Assembly (NCBI GenBank): GCA_963734185.1
Contig: CAVTGA010000001.1
Coordinates: 744,001 to 808,000, forward strand
Reading direction: 5' to 3'
Origin: PALSA-894 sp963734185
Lineage (GTDB): Bacteria; Pseudomonadota; Alphaproteobacteria; Rhizobiales; Xanthobacteraceae
Length of the DNA: 64,000 bases
Below the pieces are notes generated by a model that searched no databases, was not told where the DNA came from, and saw only the letters and a program-made list of their open reading frames with translations. Shown here in pieces: positions 53,620 through 61,186 of the stretch; position 1 is the first letter of the stretch, and every line of letters begins with the position of its first letter. The position numbers were made by a program, and so were the translations under genes.

Positions 53620-53694
53620 AGCCATGGCGGTGCTGTTCGCGGCGTCCCATAGGCGATACACTTCCTCGCGGTGCGTCGACAGCGGGAGGCACGT

Positions 53695-53853
53695 ATGAGG
53701 ATCCGCAACGCTCTCATCGGCGCCTTGTTCGCAACGGCGGCCGCCGTCTCCCCCGCGCAGGCATGGATCTTCGCGCATACCACGCGGCTGCAGGGCTACC
53801 GGCAGCCCCCGGACGGGATCATCCGCCTGCAGGACATGAAACTTGCGCGCTAG
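53695..53853 (+). CDS. Small exported protein
   Basis: 52 residues with a clear signal peptide, RIRNALIGALFATAAAVSPA (cleavage after AQA), and a mature part of about 30 residues, WIFAHTTRLQGYRQPPDGII. GGGAGG stands six bases before the ATG, a good ribosome-binding site. Ends 5 bp before the methyltransferase start. No family known; the strong start signals make it a likely real gene despite its size. Confidence 0.55.
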   Translation: MRIRNALIGALFATAAAVSPAQAWIFAHTTRLQGYRQPPDGIIRLQDMKLAR

Positions 53854-53857
53854 GGTG

Positions 53858-54676
53858 ATGTCCTCATTCGATCGGCCCGCCGATCGGGCGGCGATCCGCG
53901 TCAGCTCGATAGCAACGGCCGCTCAGGAGCGCTCCCGGTCCGACGCCGCCGAACCCCAGCTTCTTCCCGCAGCCGCCGACGTCTACAGCTTGCCGCGACT
54001 TGCTTTTCGCAAGTTCGTCCATTGGGCTTCGTACCATTTCATCCTCAAGAGCGCCCGCACCCGGTACGCGCGCGTCGGAGATCTGAGCCTTGCGGTGCCT
54101 CCTACGGTGTTTCACCCGGGAATCTTCGTCACCAGCCGCATGTTCGCCGGGTATCTGCGGCGGCTCGACTTGCGCGAGAAATCGGTGGCCGAGATCGGCA
54201 CCGGCTCGGGCGTTCTCGCGCTCGCGGCCGCCAAGGCGGGCGCGCGCAGCGTGCTGGCACTCGACATCAATCCGAGCGCGGTAGCAGCGGCGGCCTACAA
54301 TGCCGAACGAAACGGAGTAGCAGCGAAGGTCTCGGTCATGCTCTCGAACCTCTTCTCCGCCGTGGCGGCCGAGGCGAGGTTCGACGTCATCATCTCGAGC
54401 CCGCCTTCCTTCGCCGGCGAGCCGCGCGACATCGCCGATCGCGCGTGGCATGCGGGTCCCGACTACCGCGACATCACGGCGTTGTTCGAACAGGCATACC
54501 GGCATCTTGCGCCGGACGGCGAGGTGTTCATCCTGCTGTCCTCCGACAGCAATATCGCCCTGATGGAAGCGCTTGCGCGCCGGGCAGGATTTATTTGGAC
54601 CAAGGTCTACGCACGATCGATCATCGTGGAGACGTTCATCATTTTTCGCCTGACCAGAGCAGGATCCGTTCCATGA
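53858..54676 (+). CDS. SAM-dependent methyltransferase, HemK/RsmC-like
   Basis: 272 residues from ATG 53858. Rossmann methyltransferase: VAEIGTGSGVLALAAAKAGA (motif I) and LDINPSAVAAAAYN, then the catalytic-loop motif SSPPSFAG in place of (N/D)PPY. That changed first residue makes an N-methyltransferase role less certain; small-molecule or rRNA methylation are alternatives. Its stop TGA overlaps an ATG that begins a truncated copy of the antitoxin gene. Preceded by a small exported gene. Confidence 0.82.
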   Translation: MSSFDRPADRAAIRVSSIATAAQERSRSDAAEPQLLPAAADVYSLPRLAFRKFVHWASYHFILKSARTRYARVGDLSLAVPPTVFHPGIFVTSRMFAGYLRRLDLREKSVAEIGTGSGVLALAAAKAGARSVLALDINPSAVAAAAYNAERNGVAAKVSVMLSNLFSAVAAEARFDVIISSPPSFAGEPRDIADRAWHAGPDYRDITALFEQAYRHLAPDGEVFILLSSDSNIALMEALARRAGFIWTKVYARSIIVETFIIFRLTRAGSVP

Positions 54677-54723
54677 AACTGCAGAATCGCGTGAAACCGA
54701 TCAGCCGCTTCAAAGCGCGCTGA
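54673..54723 (+). pseudogene. Truncated Phd/YefM-type antitoxin copy
   Basis: 16 codons, MKLQNRVKPISRFKAR, then TGA. The DNA matches 51882-51929 at all but one base (CAC to CGC), then diverges. A REP/BIME-like element begins six bases later. It overlaps the methyltransferase stop (ATGA). A remnant of a second antitoxin-toxin locus, or a piece copied here by a repeat-mediated event. Confidence 0.8.
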
Positions 54724-54728
54724 TCGCT

Positions 54729-54887
54729 GTAGGGCGGGCAAAGGCGCGGCACGAGATCGTCGCGATTTTTCACAGAACGAGCGCGCCGTGCCCGCGTCTG
54801 CGAACGCGGCGCGACCCATGTCGGGCACGGCGCGCTGCATTTGCGCGGATTCCCCCGCCCGGCGTACCGCGCCTTTGCCCGCCCTAC
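54729..54887. repeat. REP/BIME-like element, left of the RAYT gene
   Basis: GTAGGGCGGGCAAAGGCGCGG to GCGCCTTTGCCCGCCCTAC with inner arms GCGCCGTGCCCGCGT and CGGGCACGGCGCG. Ends 3 bp from the RAYT stop codon, so it forms the 3' flank of that gene. Confidence 0.85.
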
Positions 54888-54890
54888 GGC

Positions 54891-55421
54891 TCACTCGCCG
54901 AACGATCCGCGCATCTCGCGCATGTCACCGCCCCAGTCGCGCGGGAGCTCTTCACGCGCAACGTATTGGTGAAAGCTGCTGTGCGGCCAATCGGTGACAC
55001 GAGTGACAAGCTTGTGCTTCACGGGATTGAAGTGAATGTAGTCCACATGACGCGCCAGATCGGCCTCGTTGCGGATCGCATGTTCCCAATACCGGCGCTG
55101 CCACAGTCCTCTCTCACGTTTGGCAACATGACGAGCCGAGCGCGGCGCAGCGGCCTTGAGGCCGCGCGAAAATCCGGCCTTTATGAGACTCCAGCGCATC
55201 GAAAAGTCCGCGTCGTTTTCAGGCAATGTCCATATCGCGTGGAGATGGTCCGGCAAGATACAGATCGCGATCGTGTGAAACGGATACCGACGCGAGACGG
55301 AGCGGTAGACACTTCGTAGGCGATCGACTTCGCGAACCAGCAGATCGTCGGACCGGTCGGCAATCGCGACCGTGAAGAAAAAAGTGCCGCCGGGAACGAG
55401 TGCACGCCGATACCGAGGCAT
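54891..55421 (-). CDS. REP-associated tyrosine transposase (RAYT, TnpA_REP)
   Basis: 176 residues, single-domain Y1 HUH transposase of the IS200/IS605-related RAYT class. Motifs: HUH metal-binding pair His59/His61 in ILPDHLHAIW; catalytic Tyr128 in HVDYIHFNPVKHKLV; N-terminal YRRALVPGGTFFFTVAIADR and LWQRRYWEHAIRNEADLARH are typical of RAYTs. It is not flanked by left-end/right-end IS hairpins but by two of the GTAG-headed palindromes (ending 3 bp after the stop, starting 58 bp before the start), which is the normal layout of a REPtron. Start at 55421 (MPRYRRALVPGG). Confidence 0.93.
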   Translation of the reverse strand: MPRYRRALVPGGTFFFTVAIADRSDDLLVREVDRLRSVYRSVSRRYPFHTIAICILPDHLHAIWTLPENDADFSMRWSLIKAGFSRGLKAAAPRSARHVAKRERGLWQRRYWEHAIRNEADLARHVDYIHFNPVKHKLVTRVTDWPHSSFHQYVAREELPRDWGGDMREMRGSFGE

Positions 55422-55479
55422 GCTCCATCATGGCGAATAGTCCTTCGGTGGGCAAAATGCGCGAAAGCGCCATGTTGCT

Positions 55480-55775
55480 GTAGGGCGGGCAAAGGCGCGC
55501 GTATATCAACCGCCGCAACGAACGCGAACCCGTGCAAAGCGCCGTGCCCGCGTTGGGCCTAGACCATGCCGCACGGTCCACGGCGGGCACGCCATAGCGC
55601 GTCGAAGACGCGCGTCAACGCGCTTATGGCCGCGCTGTCGCGCAGCTCCGCTTTGTCCGCCCGACACCGCTCGCGCCGCCGTCTCTGTCGTGGGCACGCG
55701 ATGACGCGGGCACGGCGCTTTCCCGTCTTTGCTTCGCGACCAAAGGTCGGCGCGATGCGCCTTTGCCCGCCCTAC
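55480..55775. repeat. REP/BIME-like element, right of the RAYT gene, composite
   Basis: Begins GTAGGGCGGGCAAAGGCGCGC and ends GCGCCTTTGCCCGCCCTAC. In the middle are GCGTCGAAGACGCGCGTCAA (the second short repeat, also at 35845 and 62710) and an altered arm TTTGTCCGCCCGAC, so it seems to be two elements joined. Together with 54729 it brackets the RAYT gene. The remaining 140 bp to the DUF4394 start has no gene. Confidence 0.8.
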
Positions 55776-55917
55776 AGCCCGGCCCCATCACGGACATGTG
55801 AGGCGCCACCGTGGATCGGCGCGGGCCGCGGCTGCAACGCCCTGGCCGCCCGCCCGTAGCTCACGGTGCCATGGAGACCGACGGTCTCACGCGACGCCTT
55901 CGCATTGGAGAACAACC

Positions 55918-56703
55918 ATGAAAGCAGGACTTCGTCTCGCGGCCGGCACGCTCGCCGCGATGCTGCTCGCAACGGCGGCGCAGGCCGCCACCATCATCGG
56001 CCTGGTCGACGGCAAGACCCTGGTGTGGATCGACCCGGCGACCAAGAAGGTGACCGGCAAGGCCGACATCGCGGGCGCCGGGCCGATCCTCGGCATCGAC
56101 GTGCGGCCGGCCGACGGCGCGCTCTACGGCCTTGCCGCCGACGGCACCCTCGTCACCATCGACCCGAAGACCGGCAAGGCCACGGTGAAGAGCAAACTGA
56201 GCGAGACGTTCAAGCCGGGCGGAACCGTGACGTTCGACTTCAATCCGGCCGCCGACCGGCTGCGCCTGATGAGCTCCGACGGCACCAGCTGGCGCATCAA
56301 TGTCGACGACGGCAAGGTGACGCTCGACGGCTCGCACAAGTTCAAGGACGGCGACGTCAACGCCGGCAAGACCCCGAAGGTGGTGGCGGGCGCCTACAGC
56401 AACTCGGTCAATCCCAAGCCGGCCGCGACCGCGCTCTACAACATCGATGCGACCACCTCATCGCTGGTGTCGCAGGCGCCGCCGAACGACGGCGTGCTCA
56501 ACACCATCGGCGCGCTCGGCATCACGGTGAGCGGCCCGGTCGCCTTCAACATCGTGGCTTCGGCGGGCGACAAGAACGACGCCTGGCTGGCGACCGGCGG
56601 CACGCTCTACGCGGTCGAGCTCAAGACCGGCAAGGCCACCGTGGCCGGCAAGATCCAGGGGCTCACCGGGTCGCTCACCGACATCGCCTGGATCGACGAG
56701 TAA
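55918..56703 (+). CDS. Exported DUF4394 protein
   Basis: 261 residues. Signal peptide MKAGLRLAAGTLAAMLLATA (cleavage after AQA). The mature part is a beta-propeller-like repeat protein: IIGLVDGKTLVWIDPATKKV, ILGIDVRPADGALYGLAADG, TVTFDFNPAADRLRLMSSDG, ATALYNIDATTSSLVSQAPP, LYAVELKTGKATVAGKIQGL. Function unknown. ATG 55918 with GGAG 8 bases before. A Rho-independent terminator follows. Confidence 0.9.
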   Translation: MKAGLRLAAGTLAAMLLATAAQAATIIGLVDGKTLVWIDPATKKVTGKADIAGAGPILGIDVRPADGALYGLAADGTLVTIDPKTGKATVKSKLSETFKPGGTVTFDFNPAADRLRLMSSDGTSWRINVDDGKVTLDGSHKFKDGDVNAGKTPKVVAGAYSNSVNPKPAATALYNIDATTSSLVSQAPPNDGVLNTIGALGITVSGPVAFNIVASAGDKNDAWLATGGTLYAVELKTGKATVAGKIQGLTGSLTDIAWIDE

Positions 56704-56723
56704 CTTCTCCGCTGCAACGAAGA

Positions 56724-56755
56724 GCCGCCCGGCTGCCGCAGCCGGGCGGTTTTGC
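56724..56755 (+). terminator. Rho-independent terminator of the DUF4394 gene
   Basis: GCCGCCCGGCTG pairs with CAGCCGGGCGG around a short CCG loop and is followed by TTTTGC. 20 bp after the stop codon. Confidence 0.8.
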
Positions 56756-56786
56756 GTGGCCACGTTGCGCTGTGCTGAAGCAGCCA

Positions 56787-57002
56787 TGACGCCGTTGCTA
56801 GGCTGTGGCGCCGAAAGCGCCACAGTACCTCCCCCCTTGTGGGGGAGGTCGACCGCCGTAGCCCGCAGGGCGACGGCGGGCGGGAGGGGGTCTGCTTTTC
56901 TTTGTCTGAGAAGGTTTTTCGTGGTTGTGGCGAGTCCCCCTCCGACCTCGCTTCGCTCGGCCACCTCCCCCACAAGGGGGGAGGGAGGCTGTGGCGCTTT
57001 CA
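56787..57002. repeat. About 215-bp repeat with inverted ends (copy 2)
   Basis: Reverse-orientation copy of 43781-43996: ATGACGCCGTTGCTAGGCTG, CCTCCCCCCTTGTGGGGGAGG, GTCTGCTTTTCTTTGTCTGA, GGTTTTTCGTGGTTGTGGCG and GGCGCTTTC. It ends 30 bp before the end of the PilZ gene. Confidence 0.85.
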
Positions 57003-57031
57003 ATGCCTATTCGTCACAGACACGGCGTCGG

Positions 57032-57790
57032 CTAGCCTATCACCCACACATTCCGTTCAGGCACCAGAGTTGCGGAGCCGGTTGCCTCGACCACCTTGAA
57101 CGATTTGTCGGCCCCCGGGTTTGCGGGTCTTGGCTCAGCAAAACATTCTTGACCCAGACCATAGGTCTTCAGATCCGTGGGCGGGCGGATCACTTGTTCG
57201 AGAAAAGTGGGCTCGACGATCTGATCGAACCGGACGGCGAATCCTTCATTGAACCGCCGAACGACCTGTCCCACCGCGCTGCCGACGGCGAGTCGCATTC
57301 CGCTCTCCACCTCGGCGTCGGCCGACACCGCAACCCCTGACGGGGATACGTCGATGACGAAACAGCTCACCGTGCTGCCGTCGGCAAAGATCAGGCTGGT
57401 ATGCGGGTTCTCGGGAATCAGACGCCGCATTCCCCGCGCATCGACGACGGCATCCTTCTGCTTCTTGTCGAGCCAAACGAGCTTGCTGGCGAGACGGGCC
57501 CGGACTTTTCTGGTCGCGGCGATCTCGACCAGGAAGCCGGTCGCGCCGACATCGGTGATCCATCCGTCAAGTTTTCCGAACTCGCCGAAGTAAGTGATGA
57601 TGCGATCGCCGGCCGGACCAACAACGGGCGCCTCGACCAGCATTTGATAGGGCGAAATGCGCGACGTCCGACAGGCGAACTCGCGCCGGTTCCCTTGCAG
57701 GTCGTAGCGGTTGGCAAGGCTGTATCGTCCGCCGGTACGAAGGTCCAGGGCGCGAGAATCCATGAACGCGCTGACGGATCGCTCGATCAT
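57032..57790 (-). CDS. Tandem PilZ-domain protein, cyclic di-GMP receptor candidate
   Basis: 252 residues from ATG 57790. N-terminal PilZ-like domain (about 35-100: FACRTSRISPYQMLVEAPVV, TDVGATGFLVEI), which lacks the full binding motif. C-terminal PilZ domain has RGMRR at 119-123 (RxxxR) and DVSPSG at 147-152 (DxSxxG), the full cyclic di-GMP-binding set. Might mediate effects of PleD's product on motility, cellulose or surface attachment; the window shows no nearby target. An earlier in-frame start (57844) is possible. Confidence 0.85.
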   Translation of the reverse strand: MIERSVSAFMDSRALDLRTGGRYSLANRYDLQGNRREFACRTSRISPYQMLVEAPVVGPAGDRIITYFGEFGKLDGWITDVGATGFLVEIAATRKVRARLASKLVWLDKKQKDAVVDARGMRRLIPENPHTSLIFADGSTVSCFVIDVSPSGVAVSADAEVESGMRLAVGSAVGQVVRRFNEGFAVRFDQIVEPTFLEQVIRPPTDLKTYGLGQECFAEPRPANPGADKSFKVVEATGSATLVPERNVWVIG

Positions 57791-57870
57791 GACGCCAGTA
57801 GAAGCGCAAAAGCCGAGTAAACCGTTGAGTTCGCAAAGTTCCAACAGATTCGGTTAAATTTGCCTTATCC

Positions 57871-58004
57871 ATCCACCGTCATGGCCGGGCTTGTCCCGGC
57901 CATCCACGTCTTTGGCGCAGCAAGGAAGACGTGGATGCCCGGCACCATAGGCGAGCGAAGCGACGCCGTCCTTCGGACGGCTAGGGCCGGGCATGACGGT
58001 GGAT
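57871..58004. repeat. GTCATGGCCGGGC palindromic repeat
   Basis: ATCCACCGTCATGGCCGGGC and GCCGGGCATGACGGTGGAT form the ends; the centre has GGCCATCCACGTC and GACGTGGATGCCCGG, and an inner AGCGAAGCGACGCCGTCC. Same family as 20993-21093. Confidence 0.8.
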
Positions 58005-58032
58005 GGGTTTGATGCATTCCAAGTGAAATGCC

Positions 58033-58746
58033 TCACCCCATCGCCTTCTTGAAGTGGCCGGCCGCCTTGTCCCAGTTCACCGTGTTCCACCAGGCGCCGA
58101 GATAGTCGGCGCGCCGGTTCTGGTACTTGAGGTAATAGGCGTGCTCCCACACGTCGACGCCGACCACCGCGCCACGATGGCCTTCCATGTGCGGCGTGTC
58201 CTGGTTCGGCGAGCTGACGACGTCGAGCTTCTTGTCCTTGGTGACGACCAGCCAGGCCCAGCCCGAGCCGAAGCGCGCGCCGCCGGCGGCATTGACCTTG
58301 TCGGTCATCTGCTTCTGTCCGCCGAAGGCCTGGTCGATCGCGGCTTTGAGATCCCCGCCGGGCGCCTTGGCGCCGCCCGGGGTCATCAGGTCCCAGAAAT
58401 AGACGTGGTTCCAATGGCCGCCGAGATTGTTGCGCACCGGCGTGCGCACCGCCTCGGGCACCTTGCTCATGTCGGAAAGGATCTGCTCGATCGGGAGCTT
58501 GGCGAGGTCGGGCCAGCGCTCGATCAGGCCGTTGAGGTTGTTGACGTAGGCCTGGTGGTGGCGGGTGCGGTGGATGTTCATGGTCTGCGCGTCGATGTGC
58601 GGCTCGAGCGCGTTCTCGGCATAGCCGAGCTCGGGCAGCTTGAAGTGCCCGGCGGCCGGCGCTTGGGCGAACGCGGCGCCCGGTCGGAGCAACGCGCCGG
58701 CGGCCACGGTGCCGGCGATCAGTTTCAGGCTCTCGCGTCTGTTCAT
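58033..58746 (-). CDS. sodB: Exported Fe/Mn superoxide dismutase
   Basis: 237 residues; dismutates superoxide. N-terminal twin-arginine signal, MNRRESLKLIAGTVAAGALL with a cleavage site near AFAQ, so it is probably a periplasmic enzyme. Metal ligands: His59 in MNIHRTRHHQAYV, His in GGHWNHVYFW, Asp and His in GVDVWEHAYYLKYQ. The gene is divergent from the peroxiredoxin, which acts on the product, peroxide. ATG 58746 makes the RR at residues 3-4; an upstream in-frame start would bury the twin-arginine. Confidence 0.93.
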   Translation of the reverse strand: MNRRESLKLIAGTVAAGALLRPGAAFAQAPAAGHFKLPELGYAENALEPHIDAQTMNIHRTRHHQAYVNNLNGLIERWPDLAKLPIEQILSDMSKVPEAVRTPVRNNLGGHWNHVYFWDLMTPGGAKAPGGDLKAAIDQAFGGQKQMTDKVNAAGGARFGSGWAWLVVTKDKKLDVVSSPNQDTPHMEGHRGAVVGVDVWEHAYYLKYQNRRADYLGAWWNTVNWDKAAGHFKKAMG

Positions 58747-58891
58747 CTTGGATCTCCCTTGGGGCGCAAAGCTCAACGTCACAAACGGCTGCGGGGCCCG
58801 CTTGCGGACCCGTAGCCAATATACGCAAATGGGGCAGTCATCGTTTCACCCCGGCGGGGTTTTCGCGGCAGCGGTGGCGGAGCATAGCCTC

Positions 58892-59467
58892 ATGGAACCA
58901 GTGATCAAGAACCTCCTGGAGCTGCCGCCCGGCCTGCCGGTGCCGCTCGACGACGGCGCGGCGCGGCATCTGGCCGGCCTGCGGCTGCCCGACCTGGCGC
59001 TGCCGGCGACCGACGGCAGCGCCGTCAACCTGGGGCGGCTCACGGGCCGCACCGTGGTCTATGTCTACCCGCGCACCGGCGAGCCGGGCCAGCCGTCGCC
59101 CGCGGGCTGGGACGCGATCCCCGGCGCGCGCGGCTGCACGCCGCAGTCCTGTGGTTTCCGCGACCACTTCGCCGAGCTCGAGCGGCTCGGCGTCGCGCAA
59201 CTCTACGGGCTTTCGACCCAGGGCACCGCCTACCAGCGCGAGGCGGCCGAGCGCCTGCATTTGCCGTTCGCGATCCTGTCCGATGCCGACCTCAAGCTGA
59301 CCGAAGCGCTCAAGCTGCCGACGTTCGAGGTCGGCGGCATGACCTTGCTCAAGCGCATGGCCTGGGTGATCGACGACGGCGTCGTCGCCAAGGTGTTCTA
59401 TCCGGTGTTTCCGCCGGACCGGAATGCCGCGGAGGTGGTCGCCTGGCTGCGGGCGATGCCAAGGTGA
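58892..59467 (+). CDS. Peroxiredoxin, AhpC/TSA-type
   Basis: 191 residues. Thioredoxin fold with VVYVYPRTGEPGQPSPAGWD and the site GARGCTPQSCGFRDHFAELE: Cys82 and Cys87, where the second Cys is in the peroxidatic position relative to the helix; then QLYGLSTQGTAYQREAAERL, ILSDADLKLTEALKLPTF and a C-terminal AKVFYPVFPPDRNAAEVVAW. Reduces peroxide. ATG 58892 with GGAGCATAG upstream. The C-terminal codons are repeated downstream at 62466-62558. Confidence 0.9.
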   Translation: MEPVIKNLLELPPGLPVPLDDGAARHLAGLRLPDLALPATDGSAVNLGRLTGRTVVYVYPRTGEPGQPSPAGWDAIPGARGCTPQSCGFRDHFAELERLGVAQLYGLSTQGTAYQREAAERLHLPFAILSDADLKLTEALKLPTFEVGGMTLLKRMAWVIDDGVVAKVFYPVFPPDRNAAEVVAWLRAMPR

Positions 59468-59498
59468 AAGCCGATATTGGGCTCGCCAACCTCACATG

Positions 59499-59514
59499 TT
59501 ATATGGATGTATAA
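59499..59514. promoter_or_regulatory. Palindromic operator/promoter of the second toxin-antitoxin module
   Basis: TTATATGGATGTATAA: TTATA and TATAA arms around six bases, 15 bp before the antitoxin ATG; it includes a TATAAT (59510-59515) that may be the -10 box, so antitoxin binding would block transcription. Confidence 0.6.
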
Positions 59515-59529
59515 TCTAGGGCTCATCAC

Positions 59530-59787
59530 ATGCTGACAACGAAGCTGCGGACGGTTGGCGGTTCGGTCATGTTGGCGATCCCCAAGTCGGTGCTGGAGAC
59601 CTTGGGCCTCGCTACCAATCAGAAAGTCGGCGTGTCCGTCGAGGACGGAAAGCTCATCGTCGAACCACGTCCGCGACCGCGATACGCTCTCTCCGAACTG
59701 CTGGCGCAATGCGATGTCGATGCCGCGCCGAGCGAGGAGGAACGTGCCTGGCTTGCCGACAAGCCGATGGGACGGGAAGCCATTTGA
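59530..59787 (+). CDS. AbrB/MazE-family antitoxin
   Basis: 85 residues. Swapped-hairpin AbrB fold: TKLRTVGGSVMLAIPKSVLE and TNQKVGVSVEDGKLIVEPRP. The C-terminal 35 residues (LAQCDVDAAPSEEERAWLAD) would bind and block the toxin. Its TGA overlaps the next start codon (TTGA). A palindrome sits just upstream. Inserted between prx and a udg fragment; the flanks suggest the module was added to the copy 1 region. Confidence 0.92.
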   Translation: MLTTKLRTVGGSVMLAIPKSVLETLGLATNQKVGVSVEDGKLIVEPRPRPRYALSELLAQCDVDAAPSEEERAWLADKPMGREAI

Positions 59788-60116
59788 TCGAGCGCGCGGA
59801 CGTCTATCACGTCGATCTCGATCCGACCGAGGGTCGTGAGCAGGCCGGGCGGCGCTTCGTGCTCGTCGTTTCGACCCACGAGTTCAATCGCCTCGGCACC
59901 CCGTTCGTCGTTCCAATTACGCAAGGTGGAAATTTCGCGCGCAACGCCGGCTTCGCTGTCTCGCTGACGGGAACAGGTGCCTCAACGCAAGGTGTGGTGC
60001 TTTGCAATCAGGTGCGGGCGCTCGACCTTGTTCAACGCCGCGCCAAGTTCATCGAACGATTGCCGGACTACATTCTCGACGATGTATTGGCGAAGCTCCA
60101 CGCCATTCTGGAATGA
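59784..60116 (+). CDS. PemK/MazF-family endoribonuclease toxin
   Basis: 110 residues, starting TTG in the antitoxin stop (TTGATCG). PemK-type blocks: ADVYHVDLDPTEGREQAGRR, FVLVVSTHEFNRLGTPFVVP, ITQGGNFARNAGFAVSLTG and GVVLCNQVRALDLVQRRAKF; mRNA-cleaving family. Translationally coupled to the antitoxin, as is usual. Catalytic residues (Arg in GREQAGRR and Thr/His in the next block) are kept, so the toxin looks active. Confidence 0.94.
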   Translation: MIERADVYHVDLDPTEGREQAGRRFVLVVSTHEFNRLGTPFVVPITQGGNFARNAGFAVSLTGTGASTQGVVLCNQVRALDLVQRRAKFIERLPDYILDDVLAKLHAILE

Positions 60117-60159
60117 GCTCAACGGCTTCGTGAAGGTCTGCCGTTTCTACCTTCTTGAG

Positions 60160-60307
60160 TCGAGGTAGCCGCGCACCGCGGCGAACGCCGCGCGGAACAT
60201 CCCGGGCGTGAGCACGCCGGTGTTCGTGGTGTAGCGCGAACAGTGATAGCTGTCGAAACAGCGTGAGGCGGCCGAGCGCATGGGTTGCGCCGTGCGCGAA
60301 GGCCGCG
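60160..60307 (-). pseudogene. 3' fragment of a second udgB gene
   Basis: Closely matches the last part of the intact udgB (62753-62900): GAGGTAGCCGCGCACC, GGAACATCCCGGGCGTGAGC and GCGAACAGTGATAGCTGTCG with several base changes and one extra A (GTCGAAACAGCG) that shifts the frame. Here the end would read GYLDSRR rather than GYLDA. The homology breaks off at 60307. Product absent. Confidence 0.8.
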
Positions 60308-60390
60308 GGGCTAAATCGCGCCCTTGTGAGAACCGCGGCCCGGGTTTGGCCGTTATGATCCCGAGCGGGCGACAAATCGGAGGCCTCCCC

Positions 60391-60693
60391 ATGCGAACCC
60401 TTGCCACGTTGGGTGCCCTGGCGCTGTTCGGCCTGGTTGCGCCCGCCACCGCTCAGATGTGCGGCGGTCCCGCCCAGCAAGCCCAGGCCACGACGCCCGC
60501 GCCGGGCGGCATGATGTGCGGCGGCATGATGAAGGCCGAAGACGACCCGATGGCCGACAAGCCGGCGCAGAAGCCGCAGGCCAGCGGCATGTGCCCGTGC
60601 TGCCGCAACATGGCGATGATGCGCGGCGGGATGCAGCACAACATGCCGGGCATGACGCCGCCCGCACCGACACCGCCAGCAACACCGCAGTGA
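60391..60693 (+). CDS. Exported Met/Cys-rich protein, probable copper binder
   Basis: 100 residues. Signal peptide MRTLATLGALALFGLVAPAT (cleavage before Q21). Mature part has repeated Met, Gly and Cys: MCGG, GGMMCGGMMKAEDD, GMCPCCRNMAMMRGGMQHNM, MPGMTPPAP. Met- and Cys-rich motifs like these bind Cu(I). TGATG overlap with the next gene (its A is the last base of the stop), so both are cotranscribed. No named family; copper-chaperone role is an inference. Confidence 0.65.
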   Translation: MRTLATLGALALFGLVAPATAQMCGGPAQQAQATTPAPGGMMCGGMMKAEDDPMADKPAQKPQASGMCPCCRNMAMMRGGMQHNMPGMTPPAPTPPATPQ

Positions 60694-61163
60694 TGCCAGG
60701 GCGCCGTCGCGCCCTGCAAGGACTGGGTGCGCTTGCCTTGCTGGCGAGCGCACGAGCAAGCATTGCCGCCGAACCGAGGGTCACGGTGACCAAAGACCCG
60801 AATTGCGGCTGTTGCAGCGGATGGGTTGACCATCTGCGCAAGGCCGGGTTCGCGGTCGAGGTCAAGGACGTGCCTGACGTCAATCGCGTCAAGGCACGCT
60901 TAGGCGTGCCGTCCGACCTTTGGGCGTGCCACACTGCCCAAGTTGCCGGGTACGTCATCGAGGGCCACGTTCCAGCAACCGCGTTGCGCCGCTTCCTCGC
61001 CGAAAGACCGCAAGCCAAAGGCCTTGCCGTTCCTGGCATGCCGGCCGGATCGCCCGGCATGGAGACGCCCGGCACACCGGCCGAGGAATACAGCGTCACT
61101 CTGTTTGGACCGATCCGCCGCGTCTACGCGCGCTTCAAAGGTCCGGAGGAGATTTCTCCCTGA
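60693..61163 (+). CDS. DUF411 metal-binding protein
   Basis: 156 residues. Hydrophobic N-terminus after RRRALQGLG, then the DUF411 domain: VTVTKDPNCGCCSGWVDHLR (CxCC motif), GFAVEVKDVPDVNRVKARLG, LWACHTAQVAGYVIEGHVPA and LAVPGMPAGSPGME. Members are linked to copper or other metal handling in many proteobacteria. The Cys-rich start and coupling to the Met-rich gene support that. The end lies 24 bp before a twin-hairpin repeat. Confidence 0.88.
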   Translation: MPGRRRALQGLGALALLASARASIAAEPRVTVTKDPNCGCCSGWVDHLRKAGFAVEVKDVPDVNRVKARLGVPSDLWACHTAQVAGYVIEGHVPATALRRFLAERPQAKGLAVPGMPAGSPGMETPGTPAEEYSVTLFGPIRRVYARFKGPEEISP

Positions 61164-61186
61164 TGCTCGCCGACGAGAGCATGATC

